Shown here: piece by piece, positions 34,390-41,924 of the stretch
How the letters are laid out: the number at the start of each line of letters is the position of its first letter
How positions within the stretch are numbered: the stretch's first letter is position 1
Origin: a virus
IMG/VR virus record: IMGVR_UViG_3300007760_000741
Location: 1 to 57,992 of that record
Strand: one strand, 5' to 3'
Length of the DNA stretch: 57,992 nt
Notes under the pieces: model-generated
What the model saw: only the letters and a program-made list of their open reading frames with translations
Databases searched by the model: none
Told to the model about the DNA's origin: nothing
Made by a program: the position numbers and the translations under genes

Positions 34390-34612
34390 ATTTGAATGTG
34401 GACAATGTGGTATACACTTTGACAAAGCTACATATTGGTTTGATTCCTTATACGCCGCCAATTGGCCTATAAGAGAAATAATTCCTTTTTGTAGTCCTAA
34501 ATGTGTACAAGAATGGTATGAAAAAACAGGTGCAATTGATTGGCCTTTACGTGAACCAAAAGATTATCCTAAAGAACAAAGCTGGAAACCTACACAACAA
34601 ATATTTCCATGA
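34343..34612 (+). CDS. Small zinc-binding protein
   Basis: The 89-residue protein has two Cys pairs, CGQC and CSPKC, separated by about 30 residues, with aromatic residues between (YWFDSLYAANWP). This is a treble-clef or zinc-ribbon arrangement. Its role is unknown. The long overlap with GroES suggests coupled translation. The next ATG shares its stop region (34609-34612). Confidence 0.65.
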   Translation: MMSQNITQNFPNIPNKFECGQCGIHFDKATYWFDSLYAANWPIREIIPFCSPKCVQEWYEKTGAIDWPLREPKDYPKEQSWKPTQQIFP

Positions 34613-34980
34613 AAAGTATTATAATTGATGTTAAAAAAATTGTTACTCTAGCTGAAATAGGACTAGGTGCTGAACGTCCATTAAACAAAGAAAAACGTTA
34701 TTGGATTAAAAAACTTTCCAAACAAAAAAACCAAAAACCTATCCTAGTATCACAAATTAAAGATTCAAACTATTATATATTATGTGATGGTTGGCATAGA
34801 CTACAAGCAGTTTTAAAACAAAAGAAACGAATAATTAGAGGTATTCCTATACCAATTAAAGCAGGATTACAACTTGCAAGAGCAAACAAGATTCTCCGAG
34901 ACGTTGATAAGGATTTTAACTACAAATTAAAGGTATCTGGTATTATTAACGACTGGGCTCAAGATCAAATTGACAAATAA
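34609..34980 (+). CDS. ParB/Srx-fold small protein
   Basis: The 123-residue protein contains PILVSQIKDSNYYILCDGWHR followed by LQAVLK. This matches the ParB N-terminal core (a beta strand, then G-x-H-R-x-x-A). ParB-fold proteins bind or cut DNA and nucleotides; marine phages encode several small forms. The helix-turn-helix of true ParB is absent. It ends just before the clamp loader and contains that gene's -35 box. Confidence 0.65.
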   Translation: MKSIIIDVKKIVTLAEIGLGAERPLNKEKRYWIKKLSKQKNQKPILVSQIKDSNYYILCDGWHRLQAVLKQKKRIIRGIPIPIKAGLQLARANKILRDVDKDFNYKLKVSGIINDWAQDQIDK

Positions 34981-34998
34981 CAATAACTTGTATATTAT
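34970..34998 (+). promoter_or_regulatory. Sigma-70-like promoter before the clamp loader
   Basis: TTGACA (34970-34975), a 17-base spacer and TATTAT (34993-34998), 6 bases before the ATG at 35005. Transcription should begin at or next to the start codon. Confidence 0.65.
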
Positions 34999-35004
34999 TA
35001 GTAA

Positions 35005-35934
35005 ATGAAAGAACTTTGGGTAGAAAAGTATAGACCAAAAACATTAAAAGAATATGTAGTTCGTGACGATGCACAACGACAACAAATACAATCTTGGATT
35101 ACTGACAAAGCAATTCCACATTTATTATTAAGTGGTGCTCCGGGTGTAGGTAAAACTACATTAGCAAAAGTATTGTTTAACGAACTTGAAGTAAGTGGTT
35201 ATGATATATTAGAAATAAATGCTTCAAGAGAAAATAGTGTGGATACTGTTAGAGAAAAAATTAATAACTTTGTACAAATTATGCCATTTGGTGCATACAA
35301 ATATGTATTACTAGATGAAGCAGATTATATGAGTCCAAATGGACAAGCGGCATTACGTGGTGTAATGGAAACATATCACACATCAGCAAGATTTATAATA
35401 ACTTGCAATTATCCAAATAGAATTATTCCAGCATTACATAGTAGATGTCAAGGTTTCCATATGGAAGTAATTGATAAAACAGAATTTACAGCAAGAGTGG
35501 CAGAAATATTAATTGCAGAACAAATGGAACCAGATTTAGAAACACTAGACACGTATGTTAAAGCAACATATCCAGATTTAAGAAAATGTATTAATATGAT
35601 ACAACAAAATTGCAGAGATGGCAAACTTATGCCACCAGCAAGTGGTGATAGTGGACAACAAGATTATAGATTACAAATGGTTGAATTGTTTAAAGCAGGT
35701 AAAATTAATGAGGCACGAAAACTTGTATGTGCTCAAGCAAGACCAGAAGAGTGTGAAGAGATATATAGATGGTTATATGACAATTTAGATATTATATCCA
35801 AAGACGAAGATCAACAAGATAAAGCAGTACTAATTATTAAACAAGGATTAGTAGATCATTCATTTGTTGCAGACCCAGAAATTAATTTAGCAAGTGTTAT
35901 GATTAAACTAGCAAGATTAAACAATGGGCAGTAA
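35005..35934 (+). CDS. Sliding-clamp loader ATPase (T4 gp44-like)
   Basis: The 309-residue protein is an AAA+ clamp loader. It has GAPGVGKTTLAKVL (Walker A, about residue 48), YVLLDEADYM (Walker B), the trans-acting HSRCQGF motif (SRC) and a C-terminal collar region. T4 gp44 has 319 residues. It opens the sliding clamp on DNA for replication and, in T4, for late transcription. The small subunit gp62 is not recognised, although an unassigned gene follows at the usual place. A sigma-70-like promoter precedes it. Confidence 0.92.
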   Translation: MKELWVEKYRPKTLKEYVVRDDAQRQQIQSWITDKAIPHLLLSGAPGVGKTTLAKVLFNELEVSGYDILEINASRENSVDTVREKINNFVQIMPFGAYKYVLLDEADYMSPNGQAALRGVMETYHTSARFIITCNYPNRIIPALHSRCQGFHMEVIDKTEFTARVAEILIAEQMEPDLETLDTYVKATYPDLRKCINMIQQNCRDGKLMPPASGDSGQQDYRLQMVELFKAGKINEARKLVCAQARPEECEEIYRWLYDNLDIISKDEDQQDKAVLIIKQGLVDHSFVADPEINLASVMIKLARLNNGQ

Positions 35935-36202
35935 ACATAACAAAAAACGATTTTTTTGCGTAAAATACAACATTAAACCCGATAAAAAGTTTGACGAATT
36001 TGTTGAACTATCAAAAAAGAAACTTGGTACAGGAAAAATGCTAGAATATACTGTAATATTAGATCTAGTAAATGAAAAGGTATTAAAGTGTGAACTTCCT
36101 GGTATACCTTTATCCGAGAGGGATAATATTCCTTATGAAAAAGTAATTAATTACTACCGCAAGTACTATTCCGAAGCTATTAATCAGTTTTTAGCATCTT
36201 AG
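35924..36202 (+). CDS. Small protein in the gp62 position, unidentified
   Basis: The 92-residue basic protein (MGSKHNKKRFFCVKYNIKPD...) overlaps the clamp loader by 11 bases. In T4 the gene after gp44 is gp62, the loader's small subunit, but this protein is half that length and shows no similarity I can see. It may be a different replication partner or an unrelated gene. Confidence 0.6.
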   Translation: MGSKHNKKRFFCVKYNIKPDKKFDEFVELSKKKLGTGKMLEYTVILDLVNEKVLKCELPGIPLSERDNIPYEKVINYYRKYYSEAINQFLAS

Positions 36203-36209
36203 TTTAATC

Positions 36210-36217
36210 GCTAAATA
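36210..36217 (+). promoter_or_regulatory. Late-type promoter
   Basis: GCTAAATA (CTAAATA core at 36211-36217) ends 8 bases before the ATG at 36226. Confidence 0.5.
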
Positions 36218-36225
36218 ATAACATT

Positions 36226-36705
36226 ATGCATGATGTACTCGATATAATCAAAAATATACAATCTTTGTACGCCGTAGGCCCTACTTTGGGCATATTGAAG
36301 GACTTTGAACGAGTTATAGACGAATTAGACGTTTATGTTTTTAAGAACTGGCAAGACGGAGAATTACTTACAGGACCAGTAGATCACAGACATTTTGTTG
36401 AATGTTCTTTTATGTGGCCTGAAGATCAAATGCCTGATCCATCAGGAGGTAAACGATTATTAGATAGAGGTTGTAAAGTTACATTTGAAAAAGATACATT
36501 ATTTAAACCAAGAGAAATTAAAGGACCAGAAGATTATCGACCAGGCACAGTAAAAGGTAAAATTGATGGACACGGAATTTGGGTCGTGAATATTAAAATG
36601 CCAAAAGAATTAATTGGCAATTTAAAACATGGTAAAGATGACGTAGAAAGCCAAGACGAAACAGACATTATGCCTGATAATCTAAATACAGCAGATGCAC
36701 TTTAA
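36226..36705 (+). CDS. Hypothetical late protein, 159 residues
   Basis: The protein begins MHDVLDIIKNIQSLYAVGPT, has Cys-containing beta segments (HFVECSFMWP), and ends in an acidic tail. No family is recognised. Its late promoter and its pairing with the following gene (11-base overlap) suggest a virion or assembly component. Confidence 0.6.
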   Translation: MHDVLDIIKNIQSLYAVGPTLGILKDFERVIDELDVYVFKNWQDGELLTGPVDHRHFVECSFMWPEDQMPDPSGGKRLLDRGCKVTFEKDTLFKPREIKGPEDYRPGTVKGKIDGHGIWVVNIKMPKELIGNLKHGKDDVESQDETDIMPDNLNTADAL

Positions 36706-37435
36706 CGAAGGATTAAAAGCCGGTGATTTAGAAGGCGTTGTAGATAAACGTTTTTCAGTAGATCAATATAAATCAAAAATGGGTGATGACAGGAACATTA
36801 TGGTTCTTGCCTTCTCTGTTAGTGGCCTAGAACCTGCGAAAGATTTAGAACGTTTTGCAGAAACAGGATACAAAGAAATATTAGATGCAGACGCTACACC
36901 TGGAACAGTAATGGATGGCAAACATAGAGTATTTGTAGAATTTGCAAGAGTAGAAACAGTTGATCAACATATTATAAAATTTTTAGAAGATTTAAAAAAA
37001 TTAACAAACATAGAAACATTTGAATTTACATATCATAAAAGATCAGTACCATTTGAAGCATCTGCAAAAAATTTAGCAGATGTATTACCAAGAACACCTA
37101 TAGCATATACAAAAAAAGTTAATTCACTAAGATTAGGCGAAGTAAAAGATTTCTTTGACAAATTTGCTATGATGGAATTTAAATTAGACAACAATATTAT
37201 TTCGATTAAAAAACACGGAACAAAAGATACATTAAAATTTGAATTACATTCATATGGTGAGTCACAAATGATACTAAAAGAAGTTAAAGCATTTACTATT
37301 GATCAAGATGCCATGGCAGAATGCATACACCTAACCAAATACTTTGGACCATATAATATTACCAAAACTACTGAGGACAGATTCGTTTTTTCTAAAGGAC
37401 AAAACTCTGTTCTGTTAAGTAAGTACAAATGGTAA
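36695..37435 (+). CDS. Hypothetical late protein, 246 residues
   Basis: The protein starts MHFNEGLKAGDLEGVVDKRF and shows alternating short strands and helices (VLAFSVSGLEPAKDLERFAE; LRLGEVKDFFDKFAMMEFKL). No domain is recognised. It is joined by overlaps to the gene before it and to the endolysin after it (7 bases), so all three are probably one late unit. Confidence 0.6.
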   Translation: MHFNEGLKAGDLEGVVDKRFSVDQYKSKMGDDRNIMVLAFSVSGLEPAKDLERFAETGYKEILDADATPGTVMDGKHRVFVEFARVETVDQHIIKFLEDLKKLTNIETFEFTYHKRSVPFEASAKNLADVLPRTPIAYTKKVNSLRLGEVKDFFDKFAMMEFKLDNNIISIKKHGTKDTLKFELHSYGESQMILKEVKAFTIDQDAMAECIHLTKYFGPYNITKTTEDRFVFSKGQNSVLLSKYKW

Positions 37436-37893
37436 GATTAAGCACAAATTTCACACTGGAAGAATTTACAAGAAGTCAAACCGCAATACGACAAAACATC
37501 GACAACACACCTACCGAAGAACATATAGAAAATATGCAACTTCTATGTGAAATGGTCCTTCAGCCAGTTAGAAATCATTTTGGTCCAATAGCAATCAATT
37601 CGGGTTATAGAGGAGTAGTATTAAACAAAGCAATTGGAGGCTCTTGGAAATCTCAACATTGTGAAGGTAAAGCAGTTGATATTGAATGTCCAGGTACAGG
37701 TAATCGTTATGTAGCTGATTGGATTTCGGATAATTGTACCTTCGACCAAGTAATTCTTGAATTTCACACCCCAGGAATACCAGATTCGGGTTGGGTTCAC
37801 GTTAGTTATAATCGTGGAGCAAACCGTATGCAACGTCTTAGAGCTGTAAAAGAGGACGGTAAAACAGTTTATAAAAACGGGCTCACAGAGTAG
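37429..37893 (+). CDS. M15-family peptidase (endolysin)
   Basis: The 154-residue protein has the M15 zinc ligands: His and Asp in SQHCEGKAVDIECP and the second His in GWVHVSYN. It begins with FTLEEFTRSQTA, the typical M15_3 lead, and contains INSGYRGVVLN. Such enzymes cut peptide links in cell-wall peptidoglycan and serve as phage lysins. There is no signal peptide, so release would need a holin. Confidence 0.85.
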   Translation: MVRLSTNFTLEEFTRSQTAIRQNIDNTPTEEHIENMQLLCEMVLQPVRNHFGPIAINSGYRGVVLNKAIGGSWKSQHCEGKAVDIECPGTGNRYVADWISDNCTFDQVILEFHTPGIPDSGWVHVSYNRGANRMQRLRAVKEDGKTVYKNGLTE

Positions 37894-37900
37894 TTAAATA
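37893..37900 (+). promoter_or_regulatory. Late-type promoter before the spanin-like gene
   Basis: GTTAAATA begins on the last base of the endolysin stop and ends 8 bases before the ATG at 37909. Confidence 0.5.
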
Positions 37901-37908
37901 CATACATT

Positions 37909-38382
37909 ATGTTTGGACAAATAAGAATGGTTATTACCCTGGTTATGATCATGGGTATCGCAGGTGCAGGTATGTATGTTTTCAAATTGAGAGCAGACAA
38001 CGCCGTTCTTAAAACAAATCAAATAAAACTAGAACAAAGTATTGAGTCGCAAACTAAACTATTAGAACAACAAAAAGCAGATTTTGAAGCAATCCTTGAA
38101 AGCAATAAAAAATTAAACGAATTAATACAAACATTTAAAAAAGATTTAGAAGATTTAGATAAAAGATTTACCAAAAAGAACAGAGATGTTGGAAAACTAG
38201 CAATAGACAGAACAAAAGCAGTTGAAAGAATTATAAACAAAGGTGCCAAAAATGCTCAAAGATGTATTGAGTTGGCTTCAGGCGCCGAACACACAGAAGC
38301 AGAATTAAAAGCAACTTTAAAATCGGAGATAAACCCGGAATGCCCGGCGTTAGCAAACCCAAGTTATGTACCATATCAATAA
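37909..38382 (+). CDS. Inner-membrane spanin-like (Rz-type) protein
   Basis: The 157-residue protein has one N-terminal membrane helix (about 7-25, MVITLVMIMGIAGAGMYVF) and then a long coiled coil (about 30-120). It ends in a Cys- and Pro-containing tail. This is the topology of inner-membrane spanins, which join with an outer-membrane lipoprotein to disrupt the envelope. It lies next to the endolysin and overlaps a lipoprotein gene by 17 bases, matching Rz/Rz1 order. The call rests on topology and context, not on sequence family. Confidence 0.6.
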   Translation: MFGQIRMVITLVMIMGIAGAGMYVFKLRADNAVLKTNQIKLEQSIESQTKLLEQQKADFEAILESNKKLNELIQTFKKDLEDLDKRFTKKNRDVGKLAIDRTKAVERIINKGAKNAQRCIELASGAEHTEAELKATLKSEINPECPALANPSYVPYQ

Positions 38383-38731
38383 AATATTTGCAGTAGCACT
38401 AATTATTTTCCTTACTAGTTGCAGTATTGGTGGTGAAAAGAAAATTAAAATATTTCAAGTAGAAGAACCTAGAAAAAATCTAGATTATCCAATGCCAACT
38501 GCATTACAACTTGAAGAAATTAAATGGATTATTATTACAAGTGAAAATGCAGAAGAAGTATTTGCTAAACTAGAAGCGGCAGGAATTGATCCTGTACTAT
38601 TTGGAGTAACAGATAAAGATTTTCAAGTACTTGCTAAAAACTTTGCACAGATAAGACAAAAATTACAAGAAACAACTAACTTACTAGAAGAATACAAAAA
38701 ATATTACGAGACAGATGAGAATTCTAACTAA
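38366..38731 (+). CDS. Outer-membrane lipoprotein (Rz1-like spanin candidate)
   Basis: The 121-residue protein has a lipoprotein signal (FAVALIIFLTSC, lipobox LTSC, Cys at about 19). A mostly helical domain with a coiled-coil C-terminus (IRQKLQETTNLLEEYKKYY) follows. Its overlap with the inner-membrane spanin-like gene suggests the two form a spanin pair. It is longer than classic Rz1 and lacks an obvious Pro-rich tail. Confidence 0.6.
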   Translation: MYHINKIFAVALIIFLTSCSIGGEKKIKIFQVEEPRKNLDYPMPTALQLEEIKWIIITSENAEEVFAKLEAAGIDPVLFGVTDKDFQVLAKNFAQIRQKLQETTNLLEEYKKYYETDENSN

Positions 38732-38921
38732 CATATGGTATTGGATTGTAGGTTATCCTGCAGAACTGACTTATTGGTTTGAAGGAAGTGAAACTACATT
38801 ACAAGTTCGTAAATTTAAAGAAGTTAAACCTAACCATATTACATTTAAAAATATGGAAACTGAAAAATACGTTGTTGTTAAATCAGATCAACCAATCAAA
38901 TATATTATAAGAGAAGAATAA
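38715..38921 (+). CDS. Small hypothetical protein
   Basis: A 68-residue protein with an aromatic N-terminus (MRILTNIWYWIVGYPAELTY) and a beta-rich basic end. It overlaps the lipoprotein gene by 17 bases and shares a base with the nuclease gene. No family is recognised. Confidence 0.55.
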   Translation: MRILTNIWYWIVGYPAELTYWFEGSETTLQVRKFKEVKPNHITFKNMETEKYVVVKSDQPIKYIIREE

Positions 38922-39358
38922 TGTACGAATACAGATGTAAAGTATTAAAAGTAATAGACGGAGATACTGTTGATATTGATATCGACTTAGGTTTTGGTAC
39001 GTGGATACGCAATGAACGTGTTAGAATCATGGGCATAGACACACCCGAATCTAGAACAAGCAATGACATAGAAAAGAAGTTTGGATTAGCGGCTAAAAGT
39101 AGATTACAAGAGTTATTAGGTGAGACTGCTATTCTAAAAACACAGGTAAACAAAAAAGGCGAAGACATGAAGGGTAAGTTTGGACGAATCTTAGGAAATT
39201 TTGCAACTGAAGACGGTCATAGTTGTGCAGATATACTTTGTGAAGAAGGCCATGCAGTAGCTTATTTTGGTGGTGCTAAAGAAGATGTACAGAAACAACA
39301 CATTAAAAATAGAAAAAAACTTGTTAAACAAGGTATTGTAGAAGGCGCAATAGAATAA
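38921..39358 (+). CDS. Thermonuclease (SNase family)
   Basis: The 145-residue protein matches staphylococcal nuclease: KVIDGDTVDIDIDLGFGTW, RVRIMGIDTPESRT (catalytic Arg and Glu) and KFGRILGNF (second catalytic Arg). No signal peptide is seen, so it would act inside the cell. It could degrade host nucleic acid or process DNA. It appears complete. Confidence 0.87.
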   Translation: MYEYRCKVLKVIDGDTVDIDIDLGFGTWIRNERVRIMGIDTPESRTSNDIEKKFGLAAKSRLQELLGETAILKTQVNKKGEDMKGKFGRILGNFATEDGHSCADILCEEGHAVAYFGGAKEDVQKQHIKNRKKLVKQGIVEGAIE

Positions 39359-39361
39359 ATA
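39354..39361 (+). promoter_or_regulatory. Late-type promoter
   Basis: AATAAATA overlaps the SNase stop and lies 28 bases before the ATG at 39390. A purine-rich ribosome site (AAAAAGGAAAA) is in the leader. Confidence 0.5.
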
Positions 39362-39389
39362 TACGCATATAACTTAAAAAGGAAAAAAA

Positions 39390-39980
39390 ATGGAATTTAT
39401 AATAGCACTTGCAATGAAATTTTGGCAATGGACGTTAGTGATTGTTTTTATTCTAATAGGTTGGCTTATAAACGTATTAGATAAAAGAAAGCCACCTAAA
39501 GTAGAATTTACATATAAAGAATTTCCGCATATGCAACCATTAAAAATATCTACAAAAGGTATAGGATTTTTTAAAGGTATATTAATGTGGATATTATCAA
39601 CAAGAAACTGGACTGTCACAAAAGATTGGAACTACAACATAAACGGAACTGATTACGTGATACCTGCAGGATTTACATTTGATGGTGCAAGTATTCCAAA
39701 ATTCCTAAGAACTTTTTTCTCTCCGGTTGGAGTATTATTAATGGGTGGACTTGTACACGACTACGGTTACAAGTATGCAACACTATTAAAGAAAAATAAA
39801 AAAGATACTATTGGCATTAAAGATCAAAAATGGATGGATAAAACATTCAGAGATATTAACATTTATGTTAACGGATTTTATACTATGAACTACTTGTCAT
39901 ATTGGTCATTAAGACTTGGCGGTTTTATGGCATGGAACGGTCATAGAAAAAGAAATGCTAAAATCGAGAGCTTAAAATAA
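39390..39980 (+). CDS. DUF1353 protein with N-terminal membrane anchor
   Basis: The 196-residue protein starts with a membrane segment (FWQWTLVIVFILIGWLINVL) and contains DUF1353 sequence: TDYVIPAGFTFDGASIPKF and GGLVHDYGYKY. DUF1353 proteins are common in phages, with no proven role. Position between the SNase and a holin-like gene suggests a lysis or tail role. Confidence 0.75.
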   Translation: MEFIIALAMKFWQWTLVIVFILIGWLINVLDKRKPPKVEFTYKEFPHMQPLKISTKGIGFFKGILMWILSTRNWTVTKDWNYNINGTDYVIPAGFTFDGASIPKFLRTFFSPVGVLLMGGLVHDYGYKYATLLKKNKKDTIGIKDQKWMDKTFRDINIYVNGFYTMNYLSYWSLRLGGFMAWNGHRKRNAKIESLK

Positions 39981-40303
39981 TGGCTGATGATTTAATTAAA
40001 GTTAAAAAAACAACAGAAGAATACGAAGTACAAAAAAGCGACCTTATTCCTGATACTGGTGAAGACGCACCTACATGGTATAATAAATTAGCAGGTCTTA
40101 TTGACAAGTTTAGAGTTATTCCTCGAATGGTGATGTTGGCTTACATCTTTGCTTTTTACACATCAGTAAAATGGTTTATGGGACTAACAGATCCAACCAA
40201 TGCTCAAGCTATGTTTATATCAACAATAGTTGGTGCCGGCGCGGCATTCTTTGGACTATATGTCGGTAAACCGGGTGCAACACTTCCAAAAAACAAAAAA
40301 TAA
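39980..40303 (+). CDS. Holin-like small membrane protein
   Basis: The 107-residue protein has a charged N-terminus, two hydrophobic segments (about 48-66, MVMLAYIFAFYTSVKWFMGL; and about 75-97, AMFISTIVGAGAAFFGLYV) and a short Lys-rich tail. This layout is that of phage holins, which would let the endolysin reach the wall. It shares a base with the preceding gene. Family assignment by sequence is not certain. Confidence 0.5.
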   Translation: MADDLIKVKKTTEEYEVQKSDLIPDTGEDAPTWYNKLAGLIDKFRVIPRMVMLAYIFAFYTSVKWFMGLTDPTNAQAMFISTIVGAGAAFFGLYVGKPGATLPKNKK

Positions 40304-40313
40304 TTACCAAAAG

Positions 40314-40341
40314 TTGACAATTCACAGATCCGTAATATAAT
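40314..40341 (+). promoter_or_regulatory. Sigma-70-like promoter before DnaJ
   Basis: TTGACA (40314-40319), a 16-base spacer and TATAAT (40336-40341). It ends 11 bases before the ATG at 40353, giving a leader of only a few bases. Confidence 0.65.
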
Positions 40342-40352
40342 AATTACTATAA

Positions 40353-41198
40353 ATGAAGAATTATTATAATATACTAGGTGTGTCAGAAAATGCATCTGAC
40401 AAACAAATTAAACAGGCTTTTAAAAAATTAGCAAAAGAACATCACCCAGATCGTGGAGGGGATACAACAAAATTTAAAGAAGCTAATGAAGCCTACGACA
40501 CATTAAAAAATTCTAGTAAAAAACAAGAATATGATACTATAAGAAAATACGGCCAAAATAGTGGTGGACAAGGAGGAAACTTTCATTTTACTTCTGGTGA
40601 CTTCTTTGGTGAAGATATGTTTGAGAATTTCTTTTCTGGTTTTGGTGGACCTAATGTACGAACAAGAACTTTTAGAACACGACAACAACATAATAAAAGT
40701 ATAAACGTAAGAATGTCTATATCAATTAAAGAAGCAATGAACACCTTAGAAAAAACTATATCATATAGACTACCTTCAAACAAAGAAGAATTTGCCACAG
40801 TAAAAATTCCAGCTGGTGTACAACATGGTATAACATTCAAATACAAAGGTATGGGAGATGATTCAATAAAAAATATGCCACGTGGTGATTTATTAGTACA
40901 AATGAGTGTTCTTGATTCTGATGGCTATACAAGAAAAGGAAACGATTTATATACAGATAAAACTATAAATTGTTTTCAAGCAATACGAGGACTTGAATTA
41001 AAATTAAAAACATTAACTGATACTATTATTAAAATACAAGTACCACCTGCTACACAACCCGGAACTTTGATCCTTTGTAAAGGACAAGGTATGCCCATAC
41101 ACAAGACGTTAAATATTAGAGGAAATCTATATGTGAGAATAAACATTATAATACCGGAACTTTCACAAACAGATTTAAACAAAATAAAAAATTTATGA
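40353..41198 (+). CDS. DnaJ-type co-chaperone (no zinc finger)
   Basis: The 281-residue protein has a full J domain (YYNILGVSENASDKQIKQAF, HHPDRGGD with the HPD motif). A Gly/Phe-rich linker (FHFTSGDFFGEDMF) and the beta-rich client-binding domain follow (VKIPAGVQHGITFKYKGMGD). The cysteine-rich zinc repeats of class A DnaJ are missing, so it is CbpA-like. It would direct host DnaK in folding or in replication complex handling. It begins a proteostasis group with deformylase and a Clp ATPase. Confidence 0.9.
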   Translation: MKNYYNILGVSENASDKQIKQAFKKLAKEHHPDRGGDTTKFKEANEAYDTLKNSSKKQEYDTIRKYGQNSGGQGGNFHFTSGDFFGEDMFENFFSGFGGPNVRTRTFRTRQQHNKSINVRMSISIKEAMNTLEKTISYRLPSNKEEFATVKIPAGVQHGITFKYKGMGDDSIKNMPRGDLLVQMSVLDSDGYTRKGNDLYTDKTINCFQAIRGLELKLKTLTDTIIKIQVPPATQPGTLILCKGQGMPIHKTLNIRGNLYVRINIIIPELSQTDLNKIKNL

Positions 41199-41725
41199 TT
41201 TCAATATTGCAATATCCACATAAAGCATTAACGGAAGTAAGTACTCCGTTTGACATTAAAAACGATAAACTTCTTGATTACGATGATATTGAAAAATTTG
41301 AAAACGATATGATTAATTTAATGATAAATGCTCGAGGTTTGGGATTAGCGGCAAATCAAATAGGCGTTACCAAGCGATTCTTTGCATTTGGACACGAGTC
41401 GTTTGACAAAATGCAAAAACCTGTTATAATATGGAATCCATCGATAGTTCGAGAAAGTGAAGAAAAAACGTTGGATGAAGAAGGATGTTTAAGTTTTTTA
41501 GGAGTATTTGTAAAAATAGAAAGACCTAAAAGAGTTACAGTAAAATGGGAGAACAAAAAAGGAGAAACTTTAATGCAACATTTAGATGGTATGGAAAGTA
41601 AATGCTTTCAACATGAACTTGATCATCTAAACGGTATTACATTTAATACTAAAGTATCTAAACTTCGATGGGATATGGCAGTTAAAAAATTAGAAAAAAA
41701 AATTAATGCAACGCAAAGAGTATAA
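41195..41725 (+). CDS. def: Peptide deformylase
   Basis: The 176-residue protein removes the N-formyl group from new proteins. All three motifs are present: GLGLAANQIG, EEGCLSF and QHELDHLNG, with the metal-binding Cys and two His and the catalytic Glu. It overlaps the DnaJ stop (ATGA). Phage deformylases are known from marine viruses, where they are thought to support fast protein maturation. It appears complete. Confidence 0.92.
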   Translation: MISILQYPHKALTEVSTPFDIKNDKLLDYDDIEKFENDMINLMINARGLGLAANQIGVTKRFFAFGHESFDKMQKPVIIWNPSIVRESEEKTLDEEGCLSFLGVFVKIERPKRVTVKWENKKGETLMQHLDGMESKCFQHELDHLNGITFNTKVSKLRWDMAVKKLEKKINATQRV

Positions 41726-41729
41726 TGCT

Positions 41730-41924
41730 ATGGAAGATGAATTTGGATTTAACGATATAAGTGAAGCAGACTATAACAAATTGAGAGCTAAAGAACAAAA
41801 GAAAAGTATGCCACAAACAAGGAAAGTAAAAAGAAGAAAAAAGAAAAAGAAAATTAATCACTTTAAAGGATTAGGTGGCGGTGGTAGCAGAGGACCTTGG
41901 CCAAAAATTGGAGGAACAGACTAA
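41730..41924 (+). CDS. Small basic hypothetical protein
   Basis: A 64-residue protein with an acidic start (MEDEFGFNDISEADYNKLRA), a Lys/Arg run (VKRRKKKKKIN) and a Gly-rich end. An upstream ATG at 41706 would overlap the deformylase. Its TAA shares a base with the ClpA-like start. No family is recognised; the position suggests coupling to the unfoldase. Confidence 0.55.
   Translation: MEDEFGFNDISEADYNKLRAKEQKKSMPQTRKVKRRKKKKKINHFKGLGGGGSRGPWPKIGGTD

Noticed and set aside
35924-36202. Identification as clamp-loader subunit gp62
   Set aside because: Only the position fits; the length is about half and no similarity was recognised.
36695-37435. Identification as the sliding clamp (gp45) because of its place near the clamp loader
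   Set aside because: Length is similar, but the repeated clamp-fold signature and a late promoter-free early context are missing; the gene is linked to late genes and the endolysin instead.
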